From Megachile rotundata (lineage: Eukaryota; Arthropoda; Insecta; Hymenoptera; Megachilidae): 64,000 nt of DNA. The notes beneath the pieces were generated by a model. It was not told where the DNA came from and made no database searches. It saw nothing but the letters and a program-made list of their open reading frames with translations. Below, one piece after another: positions 41,994-57,200 of the stretch (its first letter is position 1; each line of letters starts with the position of its first letter). The position numbers were made by a program, and so were the translations under genes. The stretch lies in the NCBI RefSeq assembly GCF_050947335.1, contig NW_027473607.1, positions 145,502-209,501 of the forward strand, read 5' to 3'.

Positions 41994-44816
41994 ATAGTAA
42001 TTGTCGTTCTATCGATCATATAAGCATAATATGACTAATAATATGAGTTAGATTGATAACAGTGAGTGTAATAAGTATAGTAATTGTCGTTCTATCGAAC
42101 CTTATGCATAATATGGAAAATAATATGAGTTAGATTGATAATAGTGAGTGTAATAAGTATAGTAATGGTCGTTCTATCGATCATATAAGCACAATATGGC
42201 TAATAATATGAGTTAGATTGATAATAGTAAGAGTAATGAGTATAGTAATTGTCGTTCCACCGATCATACGAGCATAATGTGGCTAATAATATGAGTGAGA
42301 TTGATAATAATAGGAGTAATAAGTATAGTAATTATCGTTCGACCGATCATATAAGCATAATATGGCTAATAGTATGAGTTAGATTAATAATACTAAGAGT
42401 AATCAGTATAGTAATTGTCGTTCTATCGGTCATATAACCATAATATGGCTTAATAATATGAGTTAGATTGATAATAGTAAGAGTAATGAGTATAGTAATT
42501 GTCGTCCTATCGATCATATAAGCATAATATGGCTAATAATATGAGTTAGATTGATAATAATAAGAGTAATAGGCATAGTAATTGTCGTTCTATCGATCAT
42601 ATAAGCATAATATGACTAATAATATGAGTTAGATTGAAAATAGTGAGTGTAATAAGTATATCAATTGTCGTTCTATCGATCATATAAGCACAATATGGCT
42701 AATAATATGAGTTAGATTGATAATAATAAGAGTAATAAGTATAGTATTTGTCGTTCTATCGATCATATCAGCATAATATGGTTAATAATATGAGTTAGAT
42801 TGATAATAATAAGAGTAATGAGTATAACAATTGTCGTTCTATCGATCATATAAGCACAATATGGCTAATAATATGAGTTAGATTGATAATAATAAGAGTA
42901 ATAAGTATAGTAATTGTCGTTCTATCGATCATATCAGCATAATATGGTTAATAATATGAGTTAGACTGATAATAATAAGAGTAATGAGTATAGTAATTGT
43001 CGTTCTATCGATCATATAAGCATAATATGGTTAATAATATGAGCTAGATTGATAATAATAAGAGTAAAGTGTATAGTGATTGTCGTCCTATCGATCATAT
43101 AAGCATAATATTTCTAATAATATGAGTTAGATTGATAATAATAAGAGTAATAAGTATAGTATTTGTCGTTCTATCGATCATGTCAGCATAATATGGTTAA
43201 TAATATGAGTTAGATTGATAATAATAAGAGTAATGAGTATAATAATTGTCGTTCTATCGATCATATAAGCACAATATGGCTAATAATATGAGTTAGATTG
43301 ATAATAATAAGAGTAATAAGTATAGTAATTGTCGTTCTATCGATCATATCAGCATAATATGGTTAATAATATGAGTTAGACTGATAATAATAAGAGTAAT
43401 GAGTAAAGTAATTGTCGTTCTATCGATCACATAAGCATAATATGGGTAATAATATGAGTTAGATTGATAATAATAAGAGTAATGAGTATAGTAATTGTCT
43501 TCCTATCGATCATATAAGCATAATATGGCTAATAATATGAGTTAGATTAATAATACTAAGAGTAATCAGTATAGTAATTGTCGTTCTATCGGTCATATAA
43601 CCATAATATGGCTTAATAATATGAGTTAGATTGATAATAGTAAGAGTAATGAGTATAGTAATTGTCGTCCTATCGATCATATAAGCATAATATGGCTAAT
43701 AATATGAGTTAGATTAATAATACTAAGCGTAATCAGTATAGTAATTGTCGTTCTATCGGTCATATAACCATAATATAGCTTAATAATATGAGTTAGATTG
43801 ATAATAGTGAGTGTAATAAGTATAGTAATTGTCGTTCTATCGATCATATAAGCTCAATATGGCTAATAGTATGAGTTAGATTGATAATAATAAGAGTAAT
43901 AAGTATAGTAATTGTCGTTCTATCGATCATATAAGCATAATATGACTAATAATATGAGTTAGATTGATAACAGTGAGTGTAATAAGTATAGTAATTGTCG
44001 TTCTATCGAACCTTATGCATAATATGGCTAATAATATGAGTTAGATTGATAATAGTGAGTGTAATAAGTATAGTAATGGTCGTTCTATCGATCATATAAG
44101 CACAATATGGCTAATAATATGAGTTAGATTGATAATAGTAAGAGTAATGAGTATAGTAATTGTCGTTCCACCGATCATACGAGCATAATGTGGCTAATAA
44201 TATGAGTGAGATTGATAATAATAGGAGTAATAAGTATAGTAATTATCGTTCTACCGATCATATAAGCATAATATGACTAATAATATGAGTTAGATTGATA
44301 ATAATAAGAGTAATGAGTATAGTAATTGTCGTCCTATCGATCGTATAAGCATAATATGGCTAATAATATGAGTTAGATTAATAATACTAAGAGCAATCAG
44401 TATAGTAATTGTCGTTCTATCGGTCATATAACCATAATATGGCTTAATAATATGAGTTAGATTGATAATAGTGAGTGTAATAAGTATAGTAATTGTCGTT
44501 CTATCGATCATATAAGCTCAATATGGCTAATAGTATGAGTTAGATTGATAATAATAAGAGTAATAAGTATAGTAATTGTCGTTCTACCGATCATATAAGC
44601 ATAATATGACTAATAATATGAGTTAGATTGATAACAGTGAGTGTAATAAGTATAGTAATTGTCGTTCTATCGAACCTTATGCATAATATGGCTAATAATA
44701 TGAGTTAGATTGATAATAGTGAGTGTAATAAGTATAGTAATTGTCGTTCTATCGATCATATAAGCATAATATGGGTAATAATATGAGTTAGATTGATAAT
44801 AATAAGAGTAAAGTGT
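41994..44816 (+). repeat. 34-monomer higher-order unit, copy 1 (2,823 bp)
   Basis: Thirty-four monomers, four of 84 bp and three of 82 bp, give a net 2,823 bp. The rare marker ATATGGAAAATAATATG at 42117 returns at 44940. The CTACCG and TCCACCGATCATACGAGC monomers keep their places. Private changes include GTTCGACCG near 42340 and GAGCTAGATTG near 43045. Confidence 0.85.
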
Positions 44817-47639
44817 GTAGTAATTGTCGTTCTATCGATCATATAAGCATAATATGACTAATAATATGAGTTAGATTGATAACAGTGAGTGTAATAAGTA
44901 TAGTAATTGTCGTTCTATCGAACCTTATGCATAATATGGAAAATAATATGAGTTAGATTGATAATAGTGAGTGTAATAAGTATAGTAATGGTCGTTCTAT
45001 CGATCATATAAGCACAATATGGCTAATAATATGAGTTAGATTGATAATAGTAAGAGTAATGAGTATAGTAATTGTCGTTCCACCGATCATACGAGCATAA
45101 TGTGGCTAATAATATGAGTGAGATTGATAATAATAGGAGTAATAAGTATAGTAATTATCGTTCTACCGATCATATAAGCATAATATGGCTAATAGTATGA
45201 GTTAGATTAATAATACTAAGAGTAATCAGTATAGTAATTGTCGTTCTATCGGTCATATAACCATAATATGGCTTAATAATATGAGTTAGATTGATAATAG
45301 TAAGAGTAATGAGTATAGTAATTGTCGTCCTATCGATCATATAAGCATAATATGGCTAATAATATGAGTTAGATTGATAATAATAAGAGTAATAGGCATA
45401 GTAATTGTCGTTCTATCGATCATATAAGCATAATATGACTAATAATATGAGTTAGATTGAAAATAGTGAGTGTAATAAGTATATCAATTGTCGTTCTATC
45501 GATCATATAAGCACAATATGGCTAATAATATGAGTTAGATTGATAATAATAAGAGTAATAAGTATAGTATTTGTCGTTCTATCGATCATATCAGCATAAT
45601 ATGGTTAATAATATGAGTTAGATTGATAATAATAAGAGTAATGAGTATAACAATTGTCGTTCTATCGATCATATAAGCACAATATGGCTAATAATATGAG
45701 TTAGATTGATAATAATAAGAGTAATAAGTATAGTAATTGTCGTTCTATCGATCATATCAGCATAATATGGTTAATAATATGAGTTAGACTGATAATAATA
45801 AGAGTAATGAGTATAGTAATTGTCGTTCTATCGATCATATAAGCATAATATGGTTAATAATATGAGTTAGATTGATAATAATAAGAGTAAAGTGTATAGT
45901 GATTGTCGTCCTATCGATCATATAAGCATAATATTTCTAATAATATGAGTTAGATTGATAATAATAAGAGTAATAAGTATAGTATTTGTCGTTCTATCGA
46001 TCATGTCAGCATAATATGGTTAATAATATGAGTTAGATTGATAATAATAAGAGTAATGAGTATAATAATTGTCGTTCTATCGATCATATAAGCACAATAT
46101 GGCTAATAATATGAGTTAGATTGATAATAATAAGAGTAATAAGTATAGTAATTGTCGTTCTATCGATCATATCAGCATAATATGGTTAATAATATGAGTT
46201 AGACTGATAATAATAAGAGTAATGAGTAAAGTAATTGTCGTTCTATCGATCACATAAGCATAATATGGGTAATAATATGAGTTAGATTGATAATAATAAG
46301 AGTAATGAGTATAGTAATTGTCTTCCTATCGATCATATAAGCATAATATGGCTAATAATATGAGTTAGATTAATAATACTAAGAGTAATCAGTATAGTAA
46401 TTGTCGTTCTATCGGTCATATAACCATAATATGGCTTAATAATATGAGTTAGATTGATAATAGTAAGAGTAATGAGTATAGCAATTGTCGTCCTATCGAT
46501 CATATAAGCATAATATGGCTAATAATATGAGTTAGATTAATAATACTAAGCGTAATCAGTATAGTAATTGTCGTTCTATCGGTCATATAACCATAATATA
46601 GCTTAATAATATGAGTTAGATTGATAATAGTGAGTGTAATAAGTATAGTAATTGTCGTTCTATCGATCATATAAGCTCAATATGGCTAATAGTATGAGTT
46701 AGATTGATAATAATAAGAGTAATAAGTATAGTAATTGTCGTTCTATCGATCATATAAGCATAATATGACTAATAATATGAGTTAGATTGATAACAGTGAG
46801 TGTAATAAGTATAGTAATTGTCGTTCTATCGAACCTTATGCATAATATGGCTAATAATATGAGTTAGATTGATAATAGTGAGTGTAATAAGTATAGTAAT
46901 GGTCGTTCTATCGATCATATAAGCACAATATGGCTAATAATATGAGTTAGATTGATAATAGTAAGAGTAATGAGTATAGTAATTGTCGTTCCACCGATCA
47001 TACGAGCATAATGTGGCTAATAATATGAGTGAGATTGATAATAATAGGAGTAATAAGTATAGTAATTATCGTTCTACCGATCATATAAGCATAATATGAC
47101 TAATAATATGAGTTAGATTGATAATAATAAGAGTAATGAGTATAGTAATTGTCGTCCTATCGATCGTATAAGCATAATATGGCTAATAATATGAGTTAGA
47201 TTAATAATACTAAGAGCAATCAGTATAGTAATTGTCGTTCTATCGGTCATATAACCATAATATGGCTTAATAATATGAGTTAGATTGATAATAGTGAGTG
47301 TAATAAGTATAGTAATTGTCGTTCTATCGATCATATAAGCTCAATATGGCTAATAGTATGAGTTAGATTGATAATAATAAGAGTAATAAGTATAGTAATT
47401 GTCGTTCTACCGATCATATAAGCATAATATGACTAATAATATGAGTTAGATTGATAACAGTGAGTGTAATAAGTATAGTAATTGTCGTTCTATCGAACCT
47501 TATGCATAATATGGCTAATAATATGAGTTAGATTGATAATAGTGAGTGTAATAAGTATAGTAATTGTCGTTCTATCGATCATATAAGCATAATATGGGTA
47601 ATAATATGAGTTAGATTGATAATAATAAGAGTAAAGTGT
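44817..47639 (+). repeat. 34-monomer higher-order unit, copy 2 (2,823 bp)
   Basis: This matches 41994-44816 at offset 2,823. Both copies carry the rare CGATCGTATAAGC variant (near 44338 and 47161), which makes a PvuI site. A private change is TATAGCAATTG near 46480. It ends at a GTAAAGTGTATAG monomer where copy 1 ended in GTAAAGTGTGTAG. Confidence 0.85.
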
Positions 47640-49142
47640 ATAGTAATTGTCGTCCTATCGATCATATCTGCATAATATGGCTAATAATATGAGTCCGATT
47701 GATAATAATAAGAGTAATAAGTATAGTAATTGTCGTTCTATCGATCATATAAGCATAATATGGTTAATAATATGAGTTAGATTGATAATAATAAGAGTAA
47801 AAAGTATATTAATTGTCGTTCTATCGATCATATAAGCATAACATGGCTAATAATATGAGTTAGATTGATAATAATAAGACTAATAAGTATAGTAATTGTC
47901 GTTCTATCGATCATACAAGCATAGTATGGCTCATAATATGTGTTAGGTTGATAATAATAAGAGTAATAAGTATAGTAATTGTCGTTCTACCGATCATATA
48001 AGCATAATATGGCTAATAATATGAGTTAGGTTGATAACAGTGAGTGTAATAAGTATAGTAATTGTCGTTCTATCGAACCTTAACCATAATCTGGCTAATA
48101 ATATGAGTTAGATTGATAATAGTGAGTGTAATAAGTATAGTAATTGTCGTTCTATCGATCATATAAGCACAATATGGCTAATAATATGAGTTAGATTGAT
48201 AATAATAAGAGTAATGAGTATAGTAATTGTCGTTCTATCGATCATATAAGCATAATATGACTAATAATATGAGTTAGATTGATAACAGTGAGTGTAATGA
48301 GTATAGTAATTGTCGTTCTATCGATCATATAAGCATAATATGGTTAATAATATGAGTTAGATTGATAATAATAAGAGTAAAGTGTATAGTGATTGTCGTC
48401 CTATCGATCATATAAGCATAATATTTCTAATAATATGAGTTAGATTGATAATAATAAGAGTAATAAGTATAGTATTTGTCGTTCTATCGATCATGTCAGC
48501 ATAATATGGTTAATAATATGAGTTAGATTGATAATAATAAGAGTAATGAGTATAGTAATTGTCGTTCTATCGATCATATAAGCACAATATGGCTAATAAT
48601 ATGAGTTAGATTGATAATAATAAGAGTAATAAGTATAGTAATTGTCGTTCTATCGATCATATCAGCATAATATGGTTAATAATATGAGTTAGACTGATAA
48701 TAATAAGAGAAATGAGTATAGTAATTGTCGTTCTATCGATCATATAAGCATAATATGGGTAATAATATGAGTTAGATTGATAATAATAAGAGTAAAGTGT
48801 ATAGTAATTGTCGTCCTATCGATCATATCTGCACAATATGGCTAATAATATGAGTTCGATTGATAATAATAAGAGTAATAAGTATAGTAATTGTCGTTCT
48901 ATCGATCATATAAGCATAATATGGGTAATAATATGAGTTAGATTGATAATAATAAGAGTAAAGTGTATAGTAATTGTCGTCCTATCGATCATATCTGCAT
49001 AATATGGGTAATAATATGAGTTAGATAGATAATAATAAGAGTAATGAGTATAGTAATTGTCGTCCTATCGATCATATAAGCATAATATGGCTAATAACAT
49101 GAGTTAGATTGATAATAATACGCGTAATAAGTATAGTAATTA
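47640..49142 (+). repeat. Linking stretch of mixed monomers
   Basis: About 18 monomers. Part of it (near 48090-48450) parallels 49670-50030 at an offset of 1,577 bp (19 monomers), including CAGTGAGTGTAATGAG and the GTAAAGTGTATAGTGATTG monomer. Other monomers echo 42980-43400. A variant CGAACCTTAACCATAATCTGG sits near 48075. No non-satellite sequence is visible. Confidence 0.7.
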
Positions 49143-49650
49143 TCGTTCTACCGATCATATAAGCATAATATGGCTAATAATATGAGTTAGGTTGATAATA
49201 ATAAGAGTAGTAAGTATAGTAATTGTCGTTCTATCGATCATATCTGCATAATATGGTTAATAATATGAGTGAGATTGATAATAATAAGAGTAATAAGTAT
49301 AGTAATTGTCGTTCTATCGATCATATAAGCATAATATGGCTAATAATATGAGTTAGATTAATAATACTAAGCGTAATCAGTATAGTAATTGTCGTTCTAT
49401 CGGTCATATAACCATAATATGGCTTAATAATATGAGTTAGATTGATAATAGTGAGTGTAATAAGTATAGTAATTGTCGTTCTATCGATCATATAAGCTCA
49501 ATATGGCTAATAGTATGAGTTAGATTGATAATAATAAGAGTAATAAGTATAGTAATTGTCGTTCTATCGATCATATAAGCATAATATGACTAATAATATG
49601 AGTTAGATTGATAACAGTGAGTGTAATAAGTATAGTAATTGTCGTTCTAT

Positions 49651-51724
49651 CGAACCTTAAGCATAATCTGGCTAATAATATGAGTTAGATTGATAATAGT
49701 GAGTGTAATAAGTATAGTAATTGTCGTTCTATCGATCATATAAGCACAATATGGCTAATAATATGAGTTAGATTGATAATAATAAGAGTAATGAGTATAG
49801 TAATTGTCGTTCTATCGATCATATAAGCATAATATGACTAATAATATGAGTTAGATTGATAACAGTGAGTGTAATGAGTATAGTAATTGTCGTTCTATCG
49901 ATCATATAAGCATAATATGGTTAATAATATGAGTTAGATTGATAATAATAAGAGTAAAGTGTATAGTGATTGTCGTCCTATCCATCATATAAGCATAATA
50001 TTTCTAATAATATGAGTTAGATTGATAATAATAAGAGTAATGAGTATAGTAATTGTCGTTCTATCGATCATATAAGCACAATATGGCTAATAATATGAGT
50101 TAGATTGATAATAATAAGAGTAATAAGTATAGTAATTGTCGTTCTATCGATCATATCAGCATAATATGGTTAATAATATGAGTTAGACTGATAATAATAA
50201 GAGTAATGAGTATAGTATTTGTCGTTCTATCGATCATATAAGCATAATATGGGTAGTAATATGAGTTAGATTGATAATAATAAGAGTAAAGTGTATAGTG
50301 ATTGTCGTCCTATCGATCATATAAGCATAATATGGCTAATAATATGTGTTAGATTGATAATAATAAGAGTAAAGTGTATAGTGATTGTCGTCCTATCGAT
50401 CATATAAGCATAATATGGCTAATAATATGAGTTAGGTTGATAATAATAAGAGTAATAAGTATAGTAACTGTCGTTCTATCGATCATATTTGCATAATATA
50501 TTTAATAATATGAGTTAGATTGATAATAGTGAGTGTAATAAGAATAGTAATTGTCGTTCTGTCGATCATATAAGCATAATATGGCTAATAATATGAGTTA
50601 GATTGATAATAATAGGAGTAATAAGTATTGTAATTATTGTTCTACCGATCATATAAGCATAATATGACTAATAATATGAGTTAGATTGATAATAATAAGA
50701 GTAAAAAGTATAGTAATTGTCGTTCTATCGATCATATAGGTATAATATGGCTAATAATATGAGTTAGATTGATAATAATAAGAGTAATGAGTATAGTAAT
50801 TGTCGTTCTATCGATCATATAAGCATAATGTGGCTAATAATATGAGTTAGATTGATAATAATAAGAGTAATAAGTATAGAAATTGTGGTTCTATCGATCA
50901 TATAAGCATAATATGGCTAATAATATGAGTTAGATTGATAATAATAGGAGTAATAAGTATAGTAATTATCGTTCTACCGATCATATAAGCATAATATAAC
51001 TAATAATATGTGTTAGATTGATAATAATAAGAGTAATGAGTATAGTAATTGTCGTTCTATCGATCATATACGCTCAATATGGCTAATAATATGAGTTAGA
51101 TTGATAATAATAAGAGTAATAAGTATAGTAATTGTCGTTCTATCGATCATATAAGCATAATATGACTAATAATATGAGTTAGATTGATAACAGTGAGTGA
51201 AATAAGTATAGTAATTGTCGTTCTATCGAACCTTATGCATAATATGGCTAATAATATGAGTTAGATTGATAATAGTGAGTGTAATAAGTATAGTAATTGT
51301 CGCTCTATCGATCATATAAGCACAATATGGCTAATAATATGAGTTAGATTGATAATAATAAGAGTAATGAGTATAGTAATTGTCGTCCTATCGATCATAT
51401 AAGCATAATATGGCTAATAATATGAGTTAGATTAATAATACTAAGAGCAATCAGTATAGTAATTGTCGTTCTATCGGTCATATGACCATAATATGGCTTA
51501 ATAATATGAGTTAAATTGATAATAGTGAGTGTAATAAGTATAGTAATTGTCGTTCTATCGATCATATAAGCTCAATATGGCTAATAGTATGAGTTAGATT
51601 GATAATAATAAGAGTAATAAGTATAGTAATTGTCGTTCTATCGATCATATCAGCATAATATGACTAATAATATGAGTTAGATTGATAACAGTGAGTGTAA
51701 TAAGTATAGTAATTGTCGTTCTAT
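49651..51724 (+). repeat. 25-monomer nested unit (2,074 bp), first of two pairs
   Basis: The rare CGAACCTTAAGCATAATCTGG marker stands at 49651 and 51725, 2,074 bp apart, and again at 54714 and 56788, also 2,074 bp apart. The unit includes a run of distinctive monomers: CATATTTGCATAATATATTT, AATAAGAATAG with CTGTCGATC, GTATTGTAATTATTG, and CATATAGGTATAATATGG. The second copy of each pair loses the match near 53728 and 58791. Confidence 0.85.
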
Positions 51725-53728
51725 CGAACCTTAAGCATAATCTGGCTAATAATATGAGTTAGATTGATAATAGTGAGTGTAATAAGTATAGTAATTGTCG
51801 TTCTATCGATCATATAAGCACAATATGGCTAATAATATGAGTTAGATTGATAATAATAAGAGTAATGAGTATAGTAATTGTCGTTCTATCGATCATATAA
51901 GCATAATATGACTAATAATATGAGTTAGATTGATAACAGTGAGTGTAATGAGTATAGTAATTGTCGTTCTATCGATCATATAAGCATAATATGGTTAATA
52001 ATATGAGTTAGATTGATAATAATAAGAGTAAAGTGTATAGTGATTGTCGTCCTATCGATCATATAAGCATAATATTTCTAATAATATGAGTTAGATTGAT
52101 AATAATAAGAGTAATGAGTATAGTAATTGTCGTTCTATCGATCATATAAGCACAATATGGCTAATAATATGAGTTAGATTGATAATAATAAGAGTAATAA
52201 GTATAGTAATTGTCGTTCTATCGATCATATCAGCATAATATGGTTAATAATATGAGTTAGACTGATAATAATAAGAGTAATGAGTATAGTATTTGTCGTT
52301 CTATCGATCATATAAGCATAATATGGGTAGTAATATGAGTTAGATTGATAATAATAAGAGTAAAGTGTATAGTGATTGTCGTCCTATCGATCATATAAGC
52401 ATAATATGGCTAATAATATGTGTTAGATTGATAATAATAAGAGTAAAGTGTATAGTGATTGTCGTCCTATCGATCATATAAGCATAATATGGCTAATAAT
52501 ATGAGTTAGGTTGATAATAATAAGAGTAATAAGTATAGTAACTGTCGTTCTATCGATCATATTTGCATAATATATTTAATAATATGAGTTAGATTGATAA
52601 TAGTGAGTGTAATAAGAATAGTAATTGTCGTTCTGTCGATCATATAAGCATAATATGGCTAATAATATGAGTTAGATTGATAATAATAGGAGTAATAAGT
52701 ATTGTAATTATTGTTCTACCGATCATATAAGCATAATATGACTAATAATATGAGTTAGATTGATAATAATAAGAGTAAAAAGTATAGTAATTGTCGTTCT
52801 ATCGATCATATAGGTATAATATGGCTAATAATATGAGTTAGATTGATAATAATAAGAGTAATGAGTATAGTAATTGTCGTTCTATCGATCATATAAGCAT
52901 AATGTGGCTAATAATATGAGTTAGATTGATAATAATAAGAGTAATAAGTATAGAAATTGTGGTTCTATCGATCATATAAGCATAATATGGCTAATAATAT
53001 GAGTTAGATTGATAATAATAGGAGTAATAAGTATAGTAATTATCGTTCTACCGATCATATAAGCATAATATAACTAATAATATGTGTTAGATTGATAATA
53101 ATAAGAGTAATGAGTATAGTAATTGTCGTTCTATCGATCATATACGCTCAATATGGCTAATAATATGAGTTAGATTGATAATAATAAGAGTAATAAGTAT
53201 AGTAATTGTCGTTCTATCGATCATATAAGCATAATATGACTAATAATATGAGTTAGATTGATAACAGTGAGTGAAATAAGTATAGTAATTGTCGTTCTAT
53301 CGAACCTTATGCATAATATGGCTAATAATATGAGTTAGATTGATAATAGTGAGTGTAATAAGTATAGTAATTGTCGCTCTATCGATCATATAAGCACAAT
53401 ATGGCTAATAATATGAGTTAGATTGATAATAATAAGAGTAATGAGTATAGTAATTGTCGTCCTATCGATCATATAAGCATAATATGGCTAATAATATGAG
53501 TTAGATTAATAATACTAAGAGCAATCAGTATAGTAATTGTCGTTCTATCGGTCATATGACCATAATATGGCTTAATAATATGAGTTAGATTGATAATAGT
53601 GAGTGTAATAAGTATAGTAATTGTCGTTCTATCGATCATATAAGCTCAATATGGCTAATAGTATGAGTTAGATTGATAATAATAAGAGTAATAAGTATAG
53701 TAATTGTCGTTCTATCGATCATATCAGC
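51725..53728 (+). repeat. 25-monomer nested unit, second copy
   Basis: This follows the order of 49651-51654 to about 53728, where CATATCAGCATAATATGGTT replaces CATATCAGCATAATATGACT. The order then runs into one seen near 43370 in the 34-monomer unit. The same pattern repeats at 56788-58791 in the next 61-monomer copy. Confidence 0.8.
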
Positions 53729-54205
53729 ATAATATGGTTAATAATATGAGTTAGACTGATAATAATAAGAGTAATGAGTAAAGTAATTGTCGTTCTATCG
53801 ATCATATAAGCATAATATGGGTAATAATATGAGTTAGATTGATAATTATAAGAGTAATGAGTATAGTAATTGTCTTCCTATCGATCATATAAGCATAATA
53901 TGGCTAATAATATGAGTTAGATTAATAATACTAAGAGTAATCAGTATAGTAATTGTCGTTCTATCGGTCATATAACCATAATATGGCTTAATAATATGAG
54001 TTAGATTGATAATAGTAAGAGTAATGAGTATAGTAATTGTCGTCCTATCGATCATATAAGCATAATATGGCTAATAATATGAGTTAGATTGATAATAATA
54101 AGAGTAATGGGCATAGTAATTGTCGTTCTATCGATCATATAAGCATAATATGACTAATAATATGAGTTAGATTGAAAATAGTGAGTGTAATAAGTATATC
54201 AATTG

Positions 54206-57200
54206 TCGTTCTACCGATCATATAAGCATAATATGGCTAATAATATGAGTTAGGTTGATAATAATAAGAGTAGTAAGTATAGTAATTGTCGTTCTATCGA
54301 TCATATCTGCATAATATGGTTAATAATATGAGTGAGATTGATAATAATAAGAGTAATAAGTATAGTAATTGTCGTTCTATCGATCATATAAGCATAATAT
54401 GGCTAATAATATGAGTTAGATTAATAATACTAAGCGTAATCAGTATAGTAATTGTCGTTCTATCGGTCATATAACCATAATATGGCTTAATAATATGAGT
54501 TAGATTGATAATAGTGAGTGTAATAAGTATAGTAATTGTCGTTCTATCGATCATATAAGCTCAATATGGCTAATAGTATGAGTTAGATTGATAATAATAA
54601 GAGTAATAAGTATAGTAATTGTCGTTCTATCGATCATATAAGCATAATATGACTAATAATATGAGTTAGATTGATAACAGTGAGTGTAATAAGTATAGTA
54701 ATTGTCGTTCTATCGAACCTTAAGCATAATCTGGCTAATAATATGAGTTAGATTGATAATAGTGAGTGTAATAAGTATAGTAATTGTCGTTCTATCGATC
54801 ATATAAGCACAATATGGCTAATAATATGAGTTAGATTGATAATAATAAGAGTAATGAGTATAGTAATTGTCGTTCTATCGATCATATAAGCATAATATGA
54901 CTAATAATATGAGTTAGATTGATAACAGTGAGTGTAATGAGTATAGTAATTGTCGTTCTATCGATCATATAAGCATAATATGGTTAATAATATGAGTTAG
55001 ATTGATAATAATAAGAGTAAAGTGTATAGTGATTGTCGTCCTATCCATCATATAAGCATAATATTTCTAATAATATGAGTTAGATTGATAATAATAAGAG
55101 TAATGAGTATAGTAATTGTCGTTCTATCGATCATATAAGCACAATATGGCTAATAATATGAGTTAGATTGATAATAATAAGAGTAATAAGTATAGTAATT
55201 GTCGTTCTATCGATCATATCAGCATAATATGGTTAATAATATGAGTTAGACTGATAATAATAAGAGTAATGAGTATAGTATTTGTCGTTCTATCGATCAT
55301 ATAAGCATAATATGGGTAGTAATATGAGTTAGATTGATAATAATAAGAGTAAAGTGTATAGTGATTGTCGTCCTATCGATCATATAAGCATAATATGGCT
55401 AATAATATGTGTTAGATTGATAATAATAAGAGTAAAGTGTATAGTGATTGTCGTCCTATCGATCATATAAGCATAATATGGCTAATAATATGAGTTAGGT
55501 TGATAATAATAAGAGTAATAAGTATAGTAACTGTCGTTCTATCGATCATATTTGCATAATATATTTAATAATATGAGTTAGATTGATAATAGTGAGTGTA
55601 ATAAGAATAGTAATTGTCGTTCTGTCGATCATATAAGCATAATATGGCTAATAATATGAGTTAGATTGATAATAATAGGAGTAATAAGTATTGTAATTAT
55701 TGTTCTACCGATCATATAAGCATAATATGACTAATAATATGAGTTAGATTGATAATAATAAGAGTAAAAAGTATAGTAATTGTCGTTCTATCGATCATAT
55801 AGGTATAATATGGCTAATAATATGAGTTAGATTGATAATAATAAGAGTAATGAGTATAGTAATTGTCGTTCTATCGATCATATAAGCATAATGTGGCTAA
55901 TAATATGAGTTAGATTGATAATAATAAGAGTAATAAGTATAGAAATTGTGGTTCTATCGATCATATAAGCATAATATGGCTAATAATATGAGTTAGATTG
56001 ATAATAATAGGAGTAATAAGTATAGTAATTATCGTTCTACCGATCATATAAGCATAATATAACTAATAATATGTGTTAGATTGATAATAATAAGAGTAAT
56101 GAGTATAGTAATTGTCGTTCTATCGATCATATACGCTCAATATGGCTAATAATATGAGTTAGATTGATAATAATAAGAGTAATAAGTATAGTAATTGTCG
56201 TTCTATCGATCATATAAGCATAATATGACTAATAATATGAGTTAGATTGATAACAGTGAGTGAAATAAGTATAGTAATTGTCGTTCTATCGAACCTTATG
56301 CATAATATGGCTAATAATATGAGTTAGATTGATAATAGTGAGTGTAATAAGTATAGTAATTGTCGCTCTATCGATCATATAAGCACAATATGGCTAATAA
56401 TATGAGTTAGATTGATAATAATAAGAGTAATGAGTATAGTAATTGTCGTCCTATCGATCATATAAGCATAATATGGCTAATAATATGAGTTAGATTAATA
56501 ATACTAAGAGCAATCAGTATAGTAATTGTCGTTCTATCGGTCATATGACCATAATATGGCTTAATAATATGAGTTAAATTGATAATAGTGAGTGTAATAA
56601 GTATAGTAATTGTCGTTCTATCGATCATATAAGCTCAATATGGCTAATAGTATGAGTTAGATTGATAATAATAAGAGTAATAAGTATAGTAATTGTCGTT
56701 CTATCGATCATATCAGCATAATATGACTAATAATATGAGTTAGATTGATAACAGTGAGTGTAATAAGTATAGTAATTGTCGTTCTATCGAACCTTAAGCA
56801 TAATCTGGCTAATAATATGAGTTAGATTGATAATAGTGAGTGTAATAAGTATAGTAATTGTCGTTCTATCGATCATATAAGCACAATATGGCTAATAATA
56901 TGAGTTAGATTGATAATAATAAGAGTAATGAGTATAGTAATTGTCGTTCTATCGATCATATAAGCATAATATGACTAATAATATGAGTTAGATTGATAAC
57001 AGTGAGTGTAATGAGTATAGTAATTGTCGTTCTATCGATCATATAAGCATAATATGGTTAATAATATGAGTTAGATTGATAATAATAAGAGTAAAGTGTA
57101 TAGTGATTGTCGTCCTATCGATCATATAAGCATAATATTTCTAATAATATGAGTTAGATTGATAATAATAAGAGTAATGAGTATAGTAATTGTCGTTCTA

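Larger units (their letters stand above)
49143..54205 (+). repeat. 61-monomer higher-order unit, copy 1 (5,063 bp)
   Basis: This matches 54206-59268 at a constant offset of 5,063 bp. Diagnostic shared changes are CTATCCATCATATAAGC at 49981 and 55044 and GAGTTAAATTG near 51511 and 56574. Each of these is absent from the nested 2,074-bp partner, which shows that the 5,063-bp event came after the 2,074-bp one. Confidence 0.88.

Noticed and set aside
44290..44511. 73-codon open frames on the minus strand, repeated at 47113, 62303, 62636 and 63301
   Set aside because: They lie wholly in satellite, span less than three monomers, are rich in Ile, Thr and Leu as an AT-rich repeat would give, and recur only because the underlying units were duplicated. 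No ribosome site, promoter or family resemblance is visible.
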